Of a DNA stretch of 64,000 bases, positions 1 through 6,491 are shown one piece after another. A program made the position numbers and the translations under genes. The notes under the pieces are model-generated. The model made no database searches. It saw nothing but the letters and a program-made list of their open reading frames with translations, and had not been told where the DNA came from. Position 1 is the first letter of the stretch. The number at the start of each line of letters is the position of its first letter. The stretch covers positions 32,046 through 96,045 of the forward strand of contig MESQ01000017.1 of assembly GCA_001771065.1 (NCBI GenBank), written 5' to 3'. This DNA is from Burkholderiales bacterium RIFOXYD12_FULL_59_19. Its GTDB lineage: Bacteria; Pseudomonadota; Gammaproteobacteria; Burkholderiales; Burkholderiaceae_C.

Positions 1-260
1 GCCTGGATGTACTCGACCGTCATGTCCTGGTTGTAGGCGATGTAATAGACGTTTTGTCCACCGGCGGAGCGGTCGCTGGCCGCCGTCAGAACGTTGTCTG
101 AGGCCTCGGCCCAGGTGATGCCGGTGCGGCGGCTTTTCTCAATGAACTTGACCGGCGACTTATCGGCCACCCAGCGTTGCTGGTAGCCCATGAGCACGGC
201 CGCCGGAACCGGCGCAAGCGCGGTGTTCGGGATCTCGACGGGGACGGCGGCGGTGGTCAT
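1..260 (-). CDS. Phage terminase large subunit, Mu gp28-like (partial)
   Basis: This is the N-terminal 86 residues of a gene that continues beyond the left edge. It begins with an ATG at 260 whose A overlaps the TAA stop of the Dam gene. The translation includes a YQQRW stretch followed by KSRRTGITWA. That is the typical opening of Mu gp28-type packaging ATPases, where a relaxed Walker A (KSRRTG) replaces the classical GxxGxGKT. The ATPase and nuclease catalytic cores would lie outside the window. Role: the motor that packages phage DNA into the prohead, working with the DUF3486 small subunit encoded just upstream. Confidence 0.85.
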   Translation of the reverse strand, partial: MTTAAVPVEIPNTALAPVPAAVLMGYQQRWVADKSPVKFIEKSRRTGITWAEASDNVLTAASDRSAGGQNVYYIAYNQDMTVEYIQ

Positions 261-772
261 TAGGCGCGGCCTTTCGGCATCTCCAGAAACACGCCGCGAT
301 CGCCCAGCTTGCGCAGCCCCTGAACGCAGTCGAACCCCCAGGAAAACAGCGCGGTACCTGCACCGCATCGGCTCTTTTTGTGCTTGTTTTCATGACCGGG
401 AATGAACTCGACACGCCCCGCCAAAAAGCACACAGCGTCTGCCGATCGCATGGCCGCCTGAAACCAGCTGGCGTCTGTGCGGGAAAAGACGAGAGCGATG
501 CCACACCGGTGCTCGGCCATCCGCTTTACCCAGACGCCAGTGTCTGGACCATATGGCGGATTCAGCCAAACGCGGCCCGCCCAGTGCCGCTTCAGGCCAT
601 CGTCAAACACGGTGTATTTGATGGCAGCGGGAACCATGGACTCCATGTCGTGAGGGCTGCACGGATCCATGTCGAACGTGAGACCGAGCGCCGCAAAAAT
701 CCAGGCGGGCGTGTACCACTCGACGCTCTTGTGTTTGGGATGCACGCGGGCATCACCGAACATCCCGCTCAT
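260..772 (-). CDS. Phage DNA N6-adenine methyltransferase (Dam, phage type)
   Basis: 170 residues, the usual size of the compact phage Dam-like family (DNA_N-6-adenine-methyltransferase). Residues 8 to 45 contain the WYTPAWIF and FDMDPCSP motifs, where an S-adenosylmethionine-binding acidic residue is expected. WLNPPYG near residue 70 is the NPPY catalytic motif for adenine methylation. The stop overlaps the start of terminase, and the start overlaps the end of the terminase small-subunit gene, so translation is probably coupled. It likely methylates phage DNA before packaging, either to evade host restriction or to mark DNA; the target sequence is unknown. Confidence 0.85.
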   Translation of the reverse strand: MSGMFGDARVHPKHKSVEWYTPAWIFAALGLTFDMDPCSPHDMESMVPAAIKYTVFDDGLKRHWAGRVWLNPPYGPDTGVWVKRMAEHRCGIALVFSRTDASWFQAAMRSADAVCFLAGRVEFIPGHENKHKKSRCGAGTALFSWGFDCVQGLRKLGDRGVFLEMPKGRA

Positions 773-1338
773 GCCGCAATCCCCAAAATCTCGCGCCTGA
801 TCTGCTCGGCGGCGTCGCCGCTCAGGCCACCGCTTTTGGCGATCTTGTCGACGGTCTCGGCGGCGGCTTTGGCGCGGGCGCGGGCTTGCGCCTGGAACTG
901 CTTGAGGCCGATGCTGGATCGGGTCAGCGTGGCGATGTTCTTGGCGGCGCTACTGAGCATGGCTACGCGCTCTCCCGGGTCTGCCTTGGATTCGGGGTCA
1001 TCGGCTTCCTGCAGCGACAAAATGGCCTCAAACAACTCGGTCTGCACCAGTGCAGTCAGCGCCTCGCTGCGCGCGTCCTGGTCATCGCCGGCCTGTGCCT
1101 GGATCAGCTTGGCGGCTTCGGTGCTGGCCTTGATGGCTGACAGGCGGCGGTCCAGCTTGCTGCCGTAGCGGTGCAGCGCGCTGCGGCTGGGCAGGTTGCC
1201 GCCGTGCGATGCGGCGGGAAAGCGCGCTTGCAGGTCGACGATCAGTTCGTCAAGCGTTTGCGCGCCGGTGGCCAGCATGGCCTCGATGTAGGCCTTGACG
1301 TCCAGCGGCAGGCGGGCAATGGTGCTCTTGCGGCCCAT
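769..1338 (-). CDS. Mu gp27-like protein, DUF3486 (terminase small subunit)
   Basis: 189 residues beginning MGRKSTIARLP, the characteristic start of the DUF3486/Mu gp27 family, followed by a segment on designing the helix-turn-helix recognition unit (LPSRSALHRYGSKLD, residues 50 to 64). The rest is helical and Ala/Glu-rich, suitable for oligomerisation. In Mu-like phages this gene lies directly upstream of the gp28 terminase large subunit; here only the Dam gene intervenes. It is inferred to recognise the phage packaging site and load the large subunit. The start codon lies 3 bp from the end of the neighbouring gp26-like gene. Confidence 0.8.
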   Translation of the reverse strand: MGRKSTIARLPLDVKAYIEAMLATGAQTLDELIVDLQARFPAASHGGNLPSRSALHRYGSKLDRRLSAIKASTEAAKLIQAQAGDDQDARSEALTALVQTELFEAILSLQEADDPESKADPGERVAMLSSAAKNIATLTRSSIGLKQFQAQARARAKAAAETVDKIAKSGGLSGDAAEQIRREILGIAA

Positions 1339-1341
1339 GGC

Positions 1342-1653
1342 TTACCAGTACTTTGCGGGCCGGGCAATGCCAGGCTCGCACGTCACGGTGTACTCGGCCA
1401 CGTCCACACCAAAGCGGCTCAGCTCGGCGTGCCAGCGGCCGCTGGGTTGCTTGTCGAGTTTGATCAGCTCGCGCTCGTGCAAATAATCCATTTCGCGGCG
1501 TAGCTCCAGCGCGGTGGCATCGGGGTACTCGCTCTGCGCTACCGACAGCACCAGGCCCTCATAGGCGCCGATCGGGCGGGCGTTGTTGAGCGTGAGCAAA
1601 ATCAGCCAGCGCAGGGCTTCGCGGCGCAGTCGGGCGTGGTCGATGTCAGACAT
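1342..1653 (-). CDS. Mu gp26-like phage protein
   Basis: 103 residues, short and acidic/basic mixed, with a predicted winged-helix character: an N-terminal helical stretch, then a LRREMDYLHERELI segment resembling the recognition region of small winged-helix proteins, then beta-hairpin-like GRWHAELSRFGVDVAEYT. Position between the gp25-like and gp27-like genes matches the Mu gene order 25-26-27-28. Function in Mu-like phages is not established. No signal peptide or membrane segment is seen. Assignment rests mainly on size and position. Confidence 0.65.
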   Translation of the reverse strand: MSDIDHARLRREALRWLILLTLNNARPIGAYEGLVLSVAQSEYPDATALELRREMDYLHERELIKLDKQPSGRWHAELSRFGVDVAEYTVTCEPGIARPAKYW

Positions 1654-1667
1654 ACAAATTCTCCAGG

Positions 1668-2060
1668 TTACAAAGTCGTTTTAAAAGCCCGCAGCAAGGC
1701 GTTTTCCAGCTTCATGCCCACGCCGTCGACCTTGGCCTCCAGCGTGCTCTGGCCACGGATGTAGTCTTCGCGGCGCACGTAGTGCAGGGGCATGTCGGCC
1801 TTCATGGTGAGCAGCTCGCGCTCCACGCGCTGCCACTGGCCGGTATCGGCTTTGGCAGATGCATCCAGCGTGTCGAGGCGGGTGTTGAGCTTGTCGTATT
1901 GCGCGGTGCTGGTCACGTCCTGCACGCGGAAATGCTCGTTGAGCTCACGCTTGATGTCATTGCGGTACTGAATGGCAATCACCTTCATCAGCGCCCACAG
2001 GCCGCCGATGCCGGCAATCACCACAAAAATAATATTGCTCAAGTTGAATTCAACAATCAT
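1668..2060 (-). CDS. Mu gp25-like small membrane protein
   Basis: 130 residues with one N-terminal transmembrane helix (about residues 9 to 27, IIFVVIAGIGGLWALMKVI) followed by a long charged, probably coiled-coil region. This is the architecture of Mu gp25/DUF2730-type proteins found between the lysis genes and gp26/27. Its ATG overlaps the stop of the upstream Rz-like gene by 4 bp, so it belongs to the same lysis-to-packaging operon. A holin or accessory lysis function is possible because no other clear holin was found nearby, but this is inference. Confidence 0.6.
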   Translation of the reverse strand: MIVEFNLSNIIFVVIAGIGGLWALMKVIAIQYRNDIKRELNEHFRVQDVTSTAQYDKLNTRLDTLDASAKADTGQWQRVERELLTMKADMPLHYVRREDYIRGQSTLEAKVDGVGMKLENALLRAFKTTL

Positions 2061-2698
2061 GGTGCGGTGCCCTGGGCTGCGATGTAATCAATCAAACGCT
2101 GGTGCCGGAGCCGGTCACTGGCGCAGGCTTGGGCGTTGGCGGTGTGGTTGGCCCAGGCCGCTGCAATGCTGACCCCGGCATCAAGAGCACAGGCGGGGTT
2201 GGTGGGGTCAGCAGCTCCGCAGGCACCTGCAGGCGTATCGGCGCCAACAAGGGCGCTGTTCCACAGCCAGACGCTGCCAGCACTAAGGCTGACAGCAGCG
2301 CCAGCATCATCAGCGACAGCAGCCGGCCCGCCATTAGTTTGCGTTTCGGGTTGGCGGCCGGGAGCCACAGCACCACCAGGCACAACGCCAGTGGCACAAG
2401 CAGCACGGACACCATCATGCCAAACCACCAAAGGGCCTCGATTTGTGAATGCATCAAACTTCTCCTTTAAATCCGAATAACTCTTTTGCAACGCCAGCTG
2501 CTCATCAATGGCCTGGCGTGCTGCTTTCTGGCTGCGCAATTGCTCGGCCTGCACCGCCAGTGCCTGCGCACGCGCCTGTTGTGCCTGGCGTGCTTGCCAG
2601 GCGTTGTCGCTGTATTGGTAGCCGCTGTAAAAACCAAAGGCTATCCACGCCAGCATCAGCAGCGGAAGAAACCACCAGGTGGAAAATAATTTGTTCAT
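2057..2698 (-). CDS. Rz-like i-spanin
   Basis: 213 residues from the ATG at 2698, which overlaps the stop of the endolysin gene (ATGA). Residues 5 to 24 form a single N-terminal membrane anchor (FSTWWFLPLLMLAWIAFGFY), followed by a Gln/Ala-rich coiled coil (about residues 30 to 75) and a Cys-containing C-terminal half. This is the i-spanin pattern: an inner-membrane anchor with a periplasmic coiled coil. An o-spanin candidate is embedded in another frame, as in lambda Rz/Rz1. Together they would fuse inner and outer membranes in the last step of lysis. The open frame extends further upstream to 2842, but that part overlaps the endolysin gene. Confidence 0.7.
   Translation of the reverse strand: MNKLFSTWWFLPLLMLAWIAFGFYSGYQYSDNAWQARQAQQARAQALAVQAEQLRSQKAARQAIDEQLALQKSYSDLKEKFDAFTNRGPLVVWHDGVRAACATGVVPGGAVAPGRQPETQTNGGPAAVADDAGAAVSLSAGSVWLWNSALVGADTPAGACGAADPTNPACALDAGVSIAAAWANHTANAQACASDRLRHQRLIDYIAAQGTAP
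2092..2334 (-). CDS. Rz1-like o-spanin lipoprotein embedded in the Rz-like gene
   Basis: 80 residues in a different frame, wholly inside the i-spanin gene. A signal peptide (MAGRLLSLMMLALLSALVLA) runs into a lipobox ending in SGC, with the modified Cys near residue 24. The mature part is short and proline-rich (TPPTPPVLLMPG, then PGPTTPPTPKPAP). Nested position, lipobox and proline richness are the defining features of Rz1 proteins. The frame is open up to 2457 and would add another hydrophobic segment, but the lipobox would then lie too deep for a signal peptide, so the ATG at 2334 is preferred. Confidence 0.65.
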   Translation of the reverse strand: MAGRLLSLMMLALLSALVLAASGCGTAPLLAPIRLQVPAELLTPPTPPVLLMPGSALQRPGPTTPPTPKPAPVTGSGTSV

Positions 2699-3294
2699 TG
2701 GGTGGCTCCTGTGGATTGCCGCGCTTCGCTCGCAATGACGGGAGCGAGGCTTGCATTGACGGACGGCCCCAGGCATTGGCGGTGCAGGCGCAGGCGGCGC
2801 TCCCACAAGCCGGGGCACTGCTTGTTGCCGGGCGTGGAGCAATCCACATCACCCGCCTTTTTCCACATCAGAATGGCATCGCAGGCGCCCTGGTAGTCAT
2901 ACGCATTCAGGCGCTGCACCAGCGTGCTCGGGCCGCCACGCTTGCTCTCGCAAAACCCGTCAACAACACCCGACTTGCCCCGACCGATGTTGTAGGCCAG
3001 GTTGACGTAAGCGTCGTACTCGTATTGGTGCAGTGGCACATGCACGCATTGCTTGAGGGCGCCTTCAAACTTTTGAATGTCGGTGAGCGCACGCTGCAGC
3101 GCCTTGACCGGCGTGGTGGTGCTGCTCATGGTGATGTCACGGCCCGTGGTGCCAAATCCGTTGGTGGGAACGGCCACGCCCTTGACCGGATCGGGCACGG
3201 CGCGCGAGGTGTAACCCTCATCCACGGCAATGCCAACCAGCCCGGCTGCGGACAGCACCAGGACGGCGATCAGGGAGCGGTTGTTAATGGTCAT
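2695..3294 (-). CDS. Phage endolysin, GH24 lysozyme with signal-anchor
   Basis: 199 residues from the ATG at 3294. A hydrophobic, Ala/Gly-rich N-terminal segment (LIAVLVLSAAGLVGIAV) precedes the catalytic EG motif (DEGYTSRA) and an Asp nine residues later. This matches the Glu/Asp spacing of T4-type lysozymes and the layout of SAR endolysins, which are exported without holin help. Other GH24 features are YEYDAYVNLAYNIG and LWERR near the C-terminus. The last 17 residues (VIASEARQS region) come from an inserted palindromic repeat and are not part of the normal fold. It is the first gene of the leftward late operon, 33 bp from a palindromic control site. Confidence 0.85.
   Translation of the reverse strand: MTINNRSLIAVLVLSAAGLVGIAVDEGYTSRAVPDPVKGVAVPTNGFGTTGRDITMSSTTTPVKALQRALTDIQKFEGALKQCVHVPLHQYEYDAYVNLAYNIGRGKSGVVDGFCESKRGGPSTLVQRLNAYDYQGACDAILMWKKAGDVDCSTPGNKQCPGLWERRLRLHRQCLGPSVNASLAPVIASEARQSTGATQ
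2713..2741 (-). repeat. Palindromic dispersed repeat inside the endolysin 3' end
   Basis: On the minus strand the sequence runs CCGTCATTGCGAGCGAAGC and then GCGGCAATCC, with complementary ATTGC/GCAAT arms. It encodes VIASEARQS in the endolysin frame, and its other frames read HCERSAAIH and LRAKRGNPQ. This three-frame signature is typical of a widespread family of bacterial palindromic repeats that insert into genes and appear as C-terminal VIASEAKQS-like peptides. It lies between the conserved lysozyme domain and the ATGA junction with the i-spanin gene. Confidence 0.6.
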
Positions 3295-3326
3295 GCACCA
3301 CACTGTGCCGCGCGCGCACGGGCACC

Positions 3327-3350
3327 AATAACTAAAACGTTTTAGTTATT
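3327..3350. promoter_or_regulatory. 24-bp perfect palindrome upstream of the leftward late operon
   Basis: The half-site AATAACTAAAAC is followed directly by its exact reverse complement. It lies 33 bp upstream of the endolysin ATG. Nearly the same core (ACTAAAA, one of two central bases changed, TTTTAGTTAT) recurs at 16,379, 32 bp upstream of the protease gene that opens the rightward late operon. A role as the binding site of the Mor/C-type activator encoded at 15,912 is inferred. No clear Shine-Dalgarno sequence is visible between this site and the ATG. Confidence 0.65.
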
Positions 3351-3410
3351 GCGGGGCACGAGTGGGGTTGAAACTTGAGTCCCCTAAACCCTCAATTCAC
3401 CTGGAAAACC

Positions 3411-3815
3411 ATGAAATCTACCTTTCGAAACCTGACCTTTTGTTTATTTGCTGCGGCCTGCATGGCGGGCATCGCGGGCCTGACCGCTTGTGGCGGAAAA
3501 ACAGCCGAGGAAAAGATCGCCCAGCAAGTCACAGAAAACGTCCATGCGCTCACGTCTGACGAGCGCCCGCTGGCACAAACCAATGCGAAAGCCTTCTTTG
3601 AAAAAGAATTTCCCGTGCAAACCAAAGACGGGTCTCTGACCAAAGAGCGCGGCTCGTTTCTGGAATGCCGCCCCAGCGACAGCAACTTCAACGGACTGGT
3701 CACCTGCAAAGGGCTGGTGCCGCAACTGGCCGGCGGCTTCAAGGAGATCACGCGGTATTGCGGCTACCGAAAAGAGCTGGTGGGCTGCAGTGACGAAGAC
3801 ACCGTAGCCAAATAA
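3411..3815 (+). CDS. Predicted phage-borne lipoprotein (cargo gene)
   Basis: 134 residues from the ATG at 3411. A signal peptide is followed by a lipobox (GLTACGG), giving a mature lipoprotein that starts at Cys near residue 27. The mature part is hydrophilic, with four further Cys residues (ECRP, VTCKG, RYCGY, VGCSD) that could form two disulfides. It is transcribed opposite to the surrounding lysis and cargo genes, a common arrangement for moron genes expressed from the lysogen. A role in changing the host surface, such as superinfection exclusion, is only a possibility. Confidence 0.6.
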   Translation: MKSTFRNLTFCLFAAACMAGIAGLTACGGKTAEEKIAQQVTENVHALTSDERPLAQTNAKAFFEKEFPVQTKDGSLTKERGSFLECRPSDSNFNGLVTCKGLVPQLAGGFKEITRYCGYRKELVGCSDEDTVAK

Positions 3816-3816
3816 C

Positions 3817-4059
3817 ATGCTGCTGCTCAACATCTCCATGGTGTTGATCCTGGCTGCTGGCTGCTACCTGGCCGGGGTCATCACCCTGCCAGTGTGGCGG
3901 CACTGGCGCAAATCAAATCGCTACGCGCCTGAAAAAGAGATGCAGAAAACTGACCCTGCAGAAACGCCAGCAGCATGCGATTGTCACAGCATGGGTCATC
4001 CAGAACAATGCGCTGAGCAAGCCGGTTGCCGCTGGCTTGCGAAGTTAAAGCGGTTGTAA
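3817..4059 (+). CDS. Small membrane protein with Cys/His-rich tail
   Basis: 80 residues. One N-terminal transmembrane helix (about residues 3 to 26) is followed by a short basic stretch and a C-terminal region with five Cys and His residues (CDCHSMGHPEQCAEQAGC). That region resembles a small metal-binding or disulfide module. It begins 1 bp after the stop of the lipoprotein gene, so the two are probably co-transcribed. I do not recognise a family. Confidence 0.5.
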   Translation: MLLLNISMVLILAAGCYLAGVITLPVWRHWRKSNRYAPEKEMQKTDPAETPAACDCHSMGHPEQCAEQAGCRWLAKLKRL

Positions 4060-4061
4060 GA

Positions 4062-4154
4062 ATGATTCTGCTCGGCATCTTCCTGTGGGCGCTGATGGCT
4101 GATCATCCATTTGTTGCCATCTTGATCCTGTTGCACATGGTGCTTGCAGATTAA
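4062..4154 (+). CDS. Possible 30-residue hydrophobic peptide
   Basis: The short frame MILLGIFLWALMADHPF continues to VLAD and is almost entirely hydrophobic, enough for one membrane helix. It starts 2 bp after the preceding small membrane gene and ends 4 bp before the convergent minus-strand gene. Such tiny membrane proteins are common in phage cargo regions. Support is limited to its position and composition, so it could be a chance frame. Confidence 0.3.
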   Translation: MILLGIFLWALMADHPFVAILILLHMVLAD

Positions 4155-4158
4155 AGCC

Positions 4159-4671
4159 TCAGGCTTGCAATGACTTCGACGCATCCATCACCGCCACCTC
4201 AAGCTGGTTCAACACATCGCGCCAGGCAGTTACCGCATCGGCGCTTAAATTTTTCTCGTACCGGATCACCATCTCGGCACGGGCTGTGGCCTGGTAAAAA
4301 TCCTTTGCCAAGGGCCGCACGTCGTGCAAACCAATCAAGGCAACGCAATAAGCTTGCGCAGCAGCGCTTGCGGCTGAATCTGATTCGGCTGGTCTTGGGG
4401 CTATCGGACTCGCCCCAGCCGTGCGCAAATCCAACTCATCACGAATCAGGTTTTGCGCCCGCAACACATGCGCCCACAACTCCCGCAGCCTGGCCTCGCG
4501 CAGCTCACACATTCTCTTGGCCTCGCTTCGTTGCCATTGCAACGCTTCTGTCTGCGCTGTACGGTCTGCTAGTTTGGCGGCTGCTGACGTGGCTAAGATT
4601 TGGGTCATAAGCGCAGCCACCAACGCCCCACCGGCACTGATCAACGCCACCCATACAAGCTCATTGCTCAT
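4159..4671 (-). CDS. Hypothetical membrane-anchored helical protein
   Basis: 170 residues. The N-terminus holds one transmembrane helix (about residues 6 to 28, VWVALISAGGALVAALMTQIL), followed by a long charged helical region rich in Arg, Glu and Ala that probably forms a coiled coil facing the cytoplasm. I do not recognise a family. It is the last gene of the leftward cargo cluster and converges with the small plus-strand membrane genes. One possibility is a superinfection-exclusion or abortive-infection membrane protein, but nothing in the sequence fixes this. Confidence 0.5.
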   Translation of the reverse strand: MSNELVWVALISAGGALVAALMTQILATSAAAKLADRTAQTEALQWQRSEAKRMCELREARLRELWAHVLRAQNLIRDELDLRTAGASPIAPRPAESDSAASAAAQAYCVALIGLHDVRPLAKDFYQATARAEMVIRYEKNLSADAVTAWRDVLNQLEVAVMDASKSLQA

Positions 4672-4697
4672 TGCATCACTTCCTGGTTAAAAACTTC

Positions 4698-5324
4698 TTA
4701 TCGCTTCGCACAGGCCTTTGCTTGTGCGAACACTGGTTTGAATCCAACCATCGACATGGGTGGCGTGTCATGCAATTGGTCATATGGCCAAAATCGCAGA
4801 CGCATCCTGAGTTGGCTTCCGGTTTCCAGTTGCGAGAGCAGGGCCGGTGTTGATGCGTCGGAAAATCCGACCGCATGGGCGTTAATTTTTTGATTGAACG
4901 GTGTGAACTCTTTCTCGTCCACCTTGACCCCCATGTCGCTAATGTCGTTGTGAAATAAGCTGCTGGAGGCCTCGGAGGTGCGAGCTGTAAGCGCTACTGA
5001 CCCAGCGGAATTCATGGCGATTTGAAACCATACGTGCGCAAATCCACTGTTGTTTCCACGATACCCAGTCGAGATGATGGGAGAGACAACAAAGCAGAAC
5101 TCGCGCCCGGTCATTGAATCTTTATTTTCCGAGAATCGCCATGCTTCGGCCGTGTTGCCCGTGTTGCCCCACGTTTTTACCTGCTCTGCTACCTTGCTTG
5201 CATTGGCACATGGCGCATCCTGAAACGCCACCTTGCCATCGGCCCCGGTGCATTTGTTGATGGCCCAGGCCGGGGCGCACAGGACGGCCAGCAGGGCAAC
5301 GATGACGAGTGGATATGGCTTCAT
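4698..5324 (-). CDS. Exported protein with N-terminal DUF4124-like domain
   Basis: 208 residues with a clear Sec signal peptide (cleavage after APAWA, about residue 21). The mature N-terminus reads INKCTGADGKVAFQDAPC, matching the DUF4124 pattern of Proteobacterial periplasmic proteins, with two Cys about 15 residues apart. The remaining 150 residues are a beta-rich domain I cannot assign. DUF4124 proteins are usually chromosomal, so its place between phage lysis and repressor genes suggests lysogenic cargo taken from a host. An adjacent gene at 5354 is transcribed in the same direction. Confidence 0.6.
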   Translation of the reverse strand: MKPYPLVIVALLAVLCAPAWAINKCTGADGKVAFQDAPCANASKVAEQVKTWGNTGNTAEAWRFSENKDSMTGREFCFVVSPIISTGYRGNNSGFAHVWFQIAMNSAGSVALTARTSEASSSLFHNDISDMGVKVDEKEFTPFNQKINAHAVGFSDASTPALLSQLETGSQLRMRLRFWPYDQLHDTPPMSMVGFKPVFAQAKACAKR

Positions 5325-5353
5325 GATTTCTCCCTGGTTGTTGAGTGTTGTCG

Positions 5354-6031
5354 TTAGCGCTTTTTCAGGTAATTCGTCATTGCATCGGCGCCTTTGGCCT
5401 TGGCCGCTTCCCAGGCAATAAATTTGGCTTTACGGTCAATTTCCGAAATGGCACGGAGCTGCAGATTGATGTCGGCCTGGTGGCGCTGCAGCTGCTCGTG
5501 TTTTGTCTGTAAGTCAGCACGTTTGGCCCGCTTGCAGATCAGCGCGGCGTCGGCGTGCACGCGCGAGCGCCAACCCGCCAGTTGGCATTCAATGACGCTG
5601 GCTGGCTGGTGGCCAAACAGCGCCTGCGCCCACGACTGACTGTGATCGAGCAGCCACTGAATCTCAAGCATGGCCTCGTCAAACAAGCCCGCTGCCTGTA
5701 GGAACTTGGCCAGACGTGTATCGGCATACTCGCTGCCGCACAGTGCTTTTGCCTGTTGCAGAACAGCCACCGCCGATGCCATGTCCCCCGCCTTTTTGTA
5801 AGCGGTGGCCTGCTTGTTCAAGCGGGAGTACTCGCTCTCTTCAAACTTATTGCCCAACTCCACTCCATTGTTTTGTGTCGCATCTGCCGTCAAAGCGCTC
5901 GGGGCACGTCGCCCCATCACCTGTCGCCGAAGCATCTGGCGATGTTCTTGCCTTTTCTGATCAAAGCGGTAAACACCCATTGCCACGCCAACCACAACAC
6001 ACATAAACACGAAGAAGATGGCAACATTCAT
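5354..6031 (-). CDS. Membrane-anchored protein with TPR-like helices
   Basis: 225 residues. One N-terminal transmembrane helix (residues 2 to 21) is followed by a basic linker (DQKRQEHRQMLRRQ) and then helical repeats around residues 70 to 125. YSRLNKQATAYKKAGDMA then AVAVLQQAKALC resembles one tetratricopeptide unit. A Lys/Arg/Gln-rich coiled coil follows up to the C-terminal KKR. The topology suggests a soluble scaffold held at the inner membrane. I recognise no phage family; it is part of the leftward cargo cluster. Confidence 0.45.
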   Translation of the reverse strand: MNVAIFFVFMCVVVGVAMGVYRFDQKRQEHRQMLRRQVMGRRAPSALTADATQNNGVELGNKFEESEYSRLNKQATAYKKAGDMASAVAVLQQAKALCGSEYADTRLAKFLQAAGLFDEAMLEIQWLLDHSQSWAQALFGHQPASVIECQLAGWRSRVHADAALICKRAKRADLQTKHEQLQRHQADINLQLRAISEIDRKAKFIAWEAAKAKGADAMTNYLKKR

Positions 6032-6057
6032 GGCAAGTACTCCTACAGGTTAAAACT

Positions 6058-6468
6058 TCAAACCCCCGCAGCCCGGCGCACGTCGAGCACATGCCCGCGC
6101 AGCTGGTGCAGCTCACGCGGTTCCAGGTCCAGCACCAGGCTGGTGCCAAACTCATAACGCATCCAAATCAACACATCCACCCGCACCGCCTTGGGCAGCG
6201 GGCGCATCAGGGCCAGCACCTCGCGCTGGGCGGGCGTCACGTCGCGCTTGGGAGGCTTGCGCTGCCTGCCTTGACGCGCTGGAGGCGCGGGGGGCGCCTG
6301 TAGCGCAAACGCCTGCTCTGACAGCTGCAACACCACCGGACCATGGGCATGCAGCGTGTGCTGGTGGGTATGACTGTGTTGGTGCGTGTGGTGGTTGACG
6401 GTGTTGTGGTTGCCGTGGATCTGCACCGCGCCTGCGCCCGAGTTCTCTTGTTTTTGTACATCCCTCAT
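6058..6468 (-). CDS. Histidine-rich phage protein next to the repressor
   Basis: 136 residues. Residues 10 to 43 are extremely His-rich, with about a dozen His between VQIHGNHNTVNHH and HAHG. A Pro/Arg/Lys linker follows, then a C-terminal helical domain (residues 75 to 136, including REVLALMRPLPKAVRVDVL) typical of small DNA- or protein-binding modules. The stretch GAVQIHGNHNTVNH resembles the C-terminal end of the neighbouring repressor (GAIQVRGSGNTVLSH). The gene starts 24 bp downstream of the repressor stop and is probably co-expressed with it in the lysogen. Confidence 0.55.
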   Translation of the reverse strand: MRDVQKQENSGAGAVQIHGNHNTVNHHTHQHSHTHQHTLHAHGPVVLQLSEQAFALQAPPAPPARQGRQRKPPKRDVTPAQREVLALMRPLPKAVRVDVLIWMRYEFGTSLVLDLEPRELHQLRGHVLDVRRAAGV

Positions 6469-6491
6469 TGCTTAAAACTCCCTTGGTTGAA

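Noticed and set aside
2449..3345. A 298-codon plus-strand frame opposite the lysis genes
   Set aside because: The lysozyme and spanin motifs fix the coding strand; this frame is a shadow.
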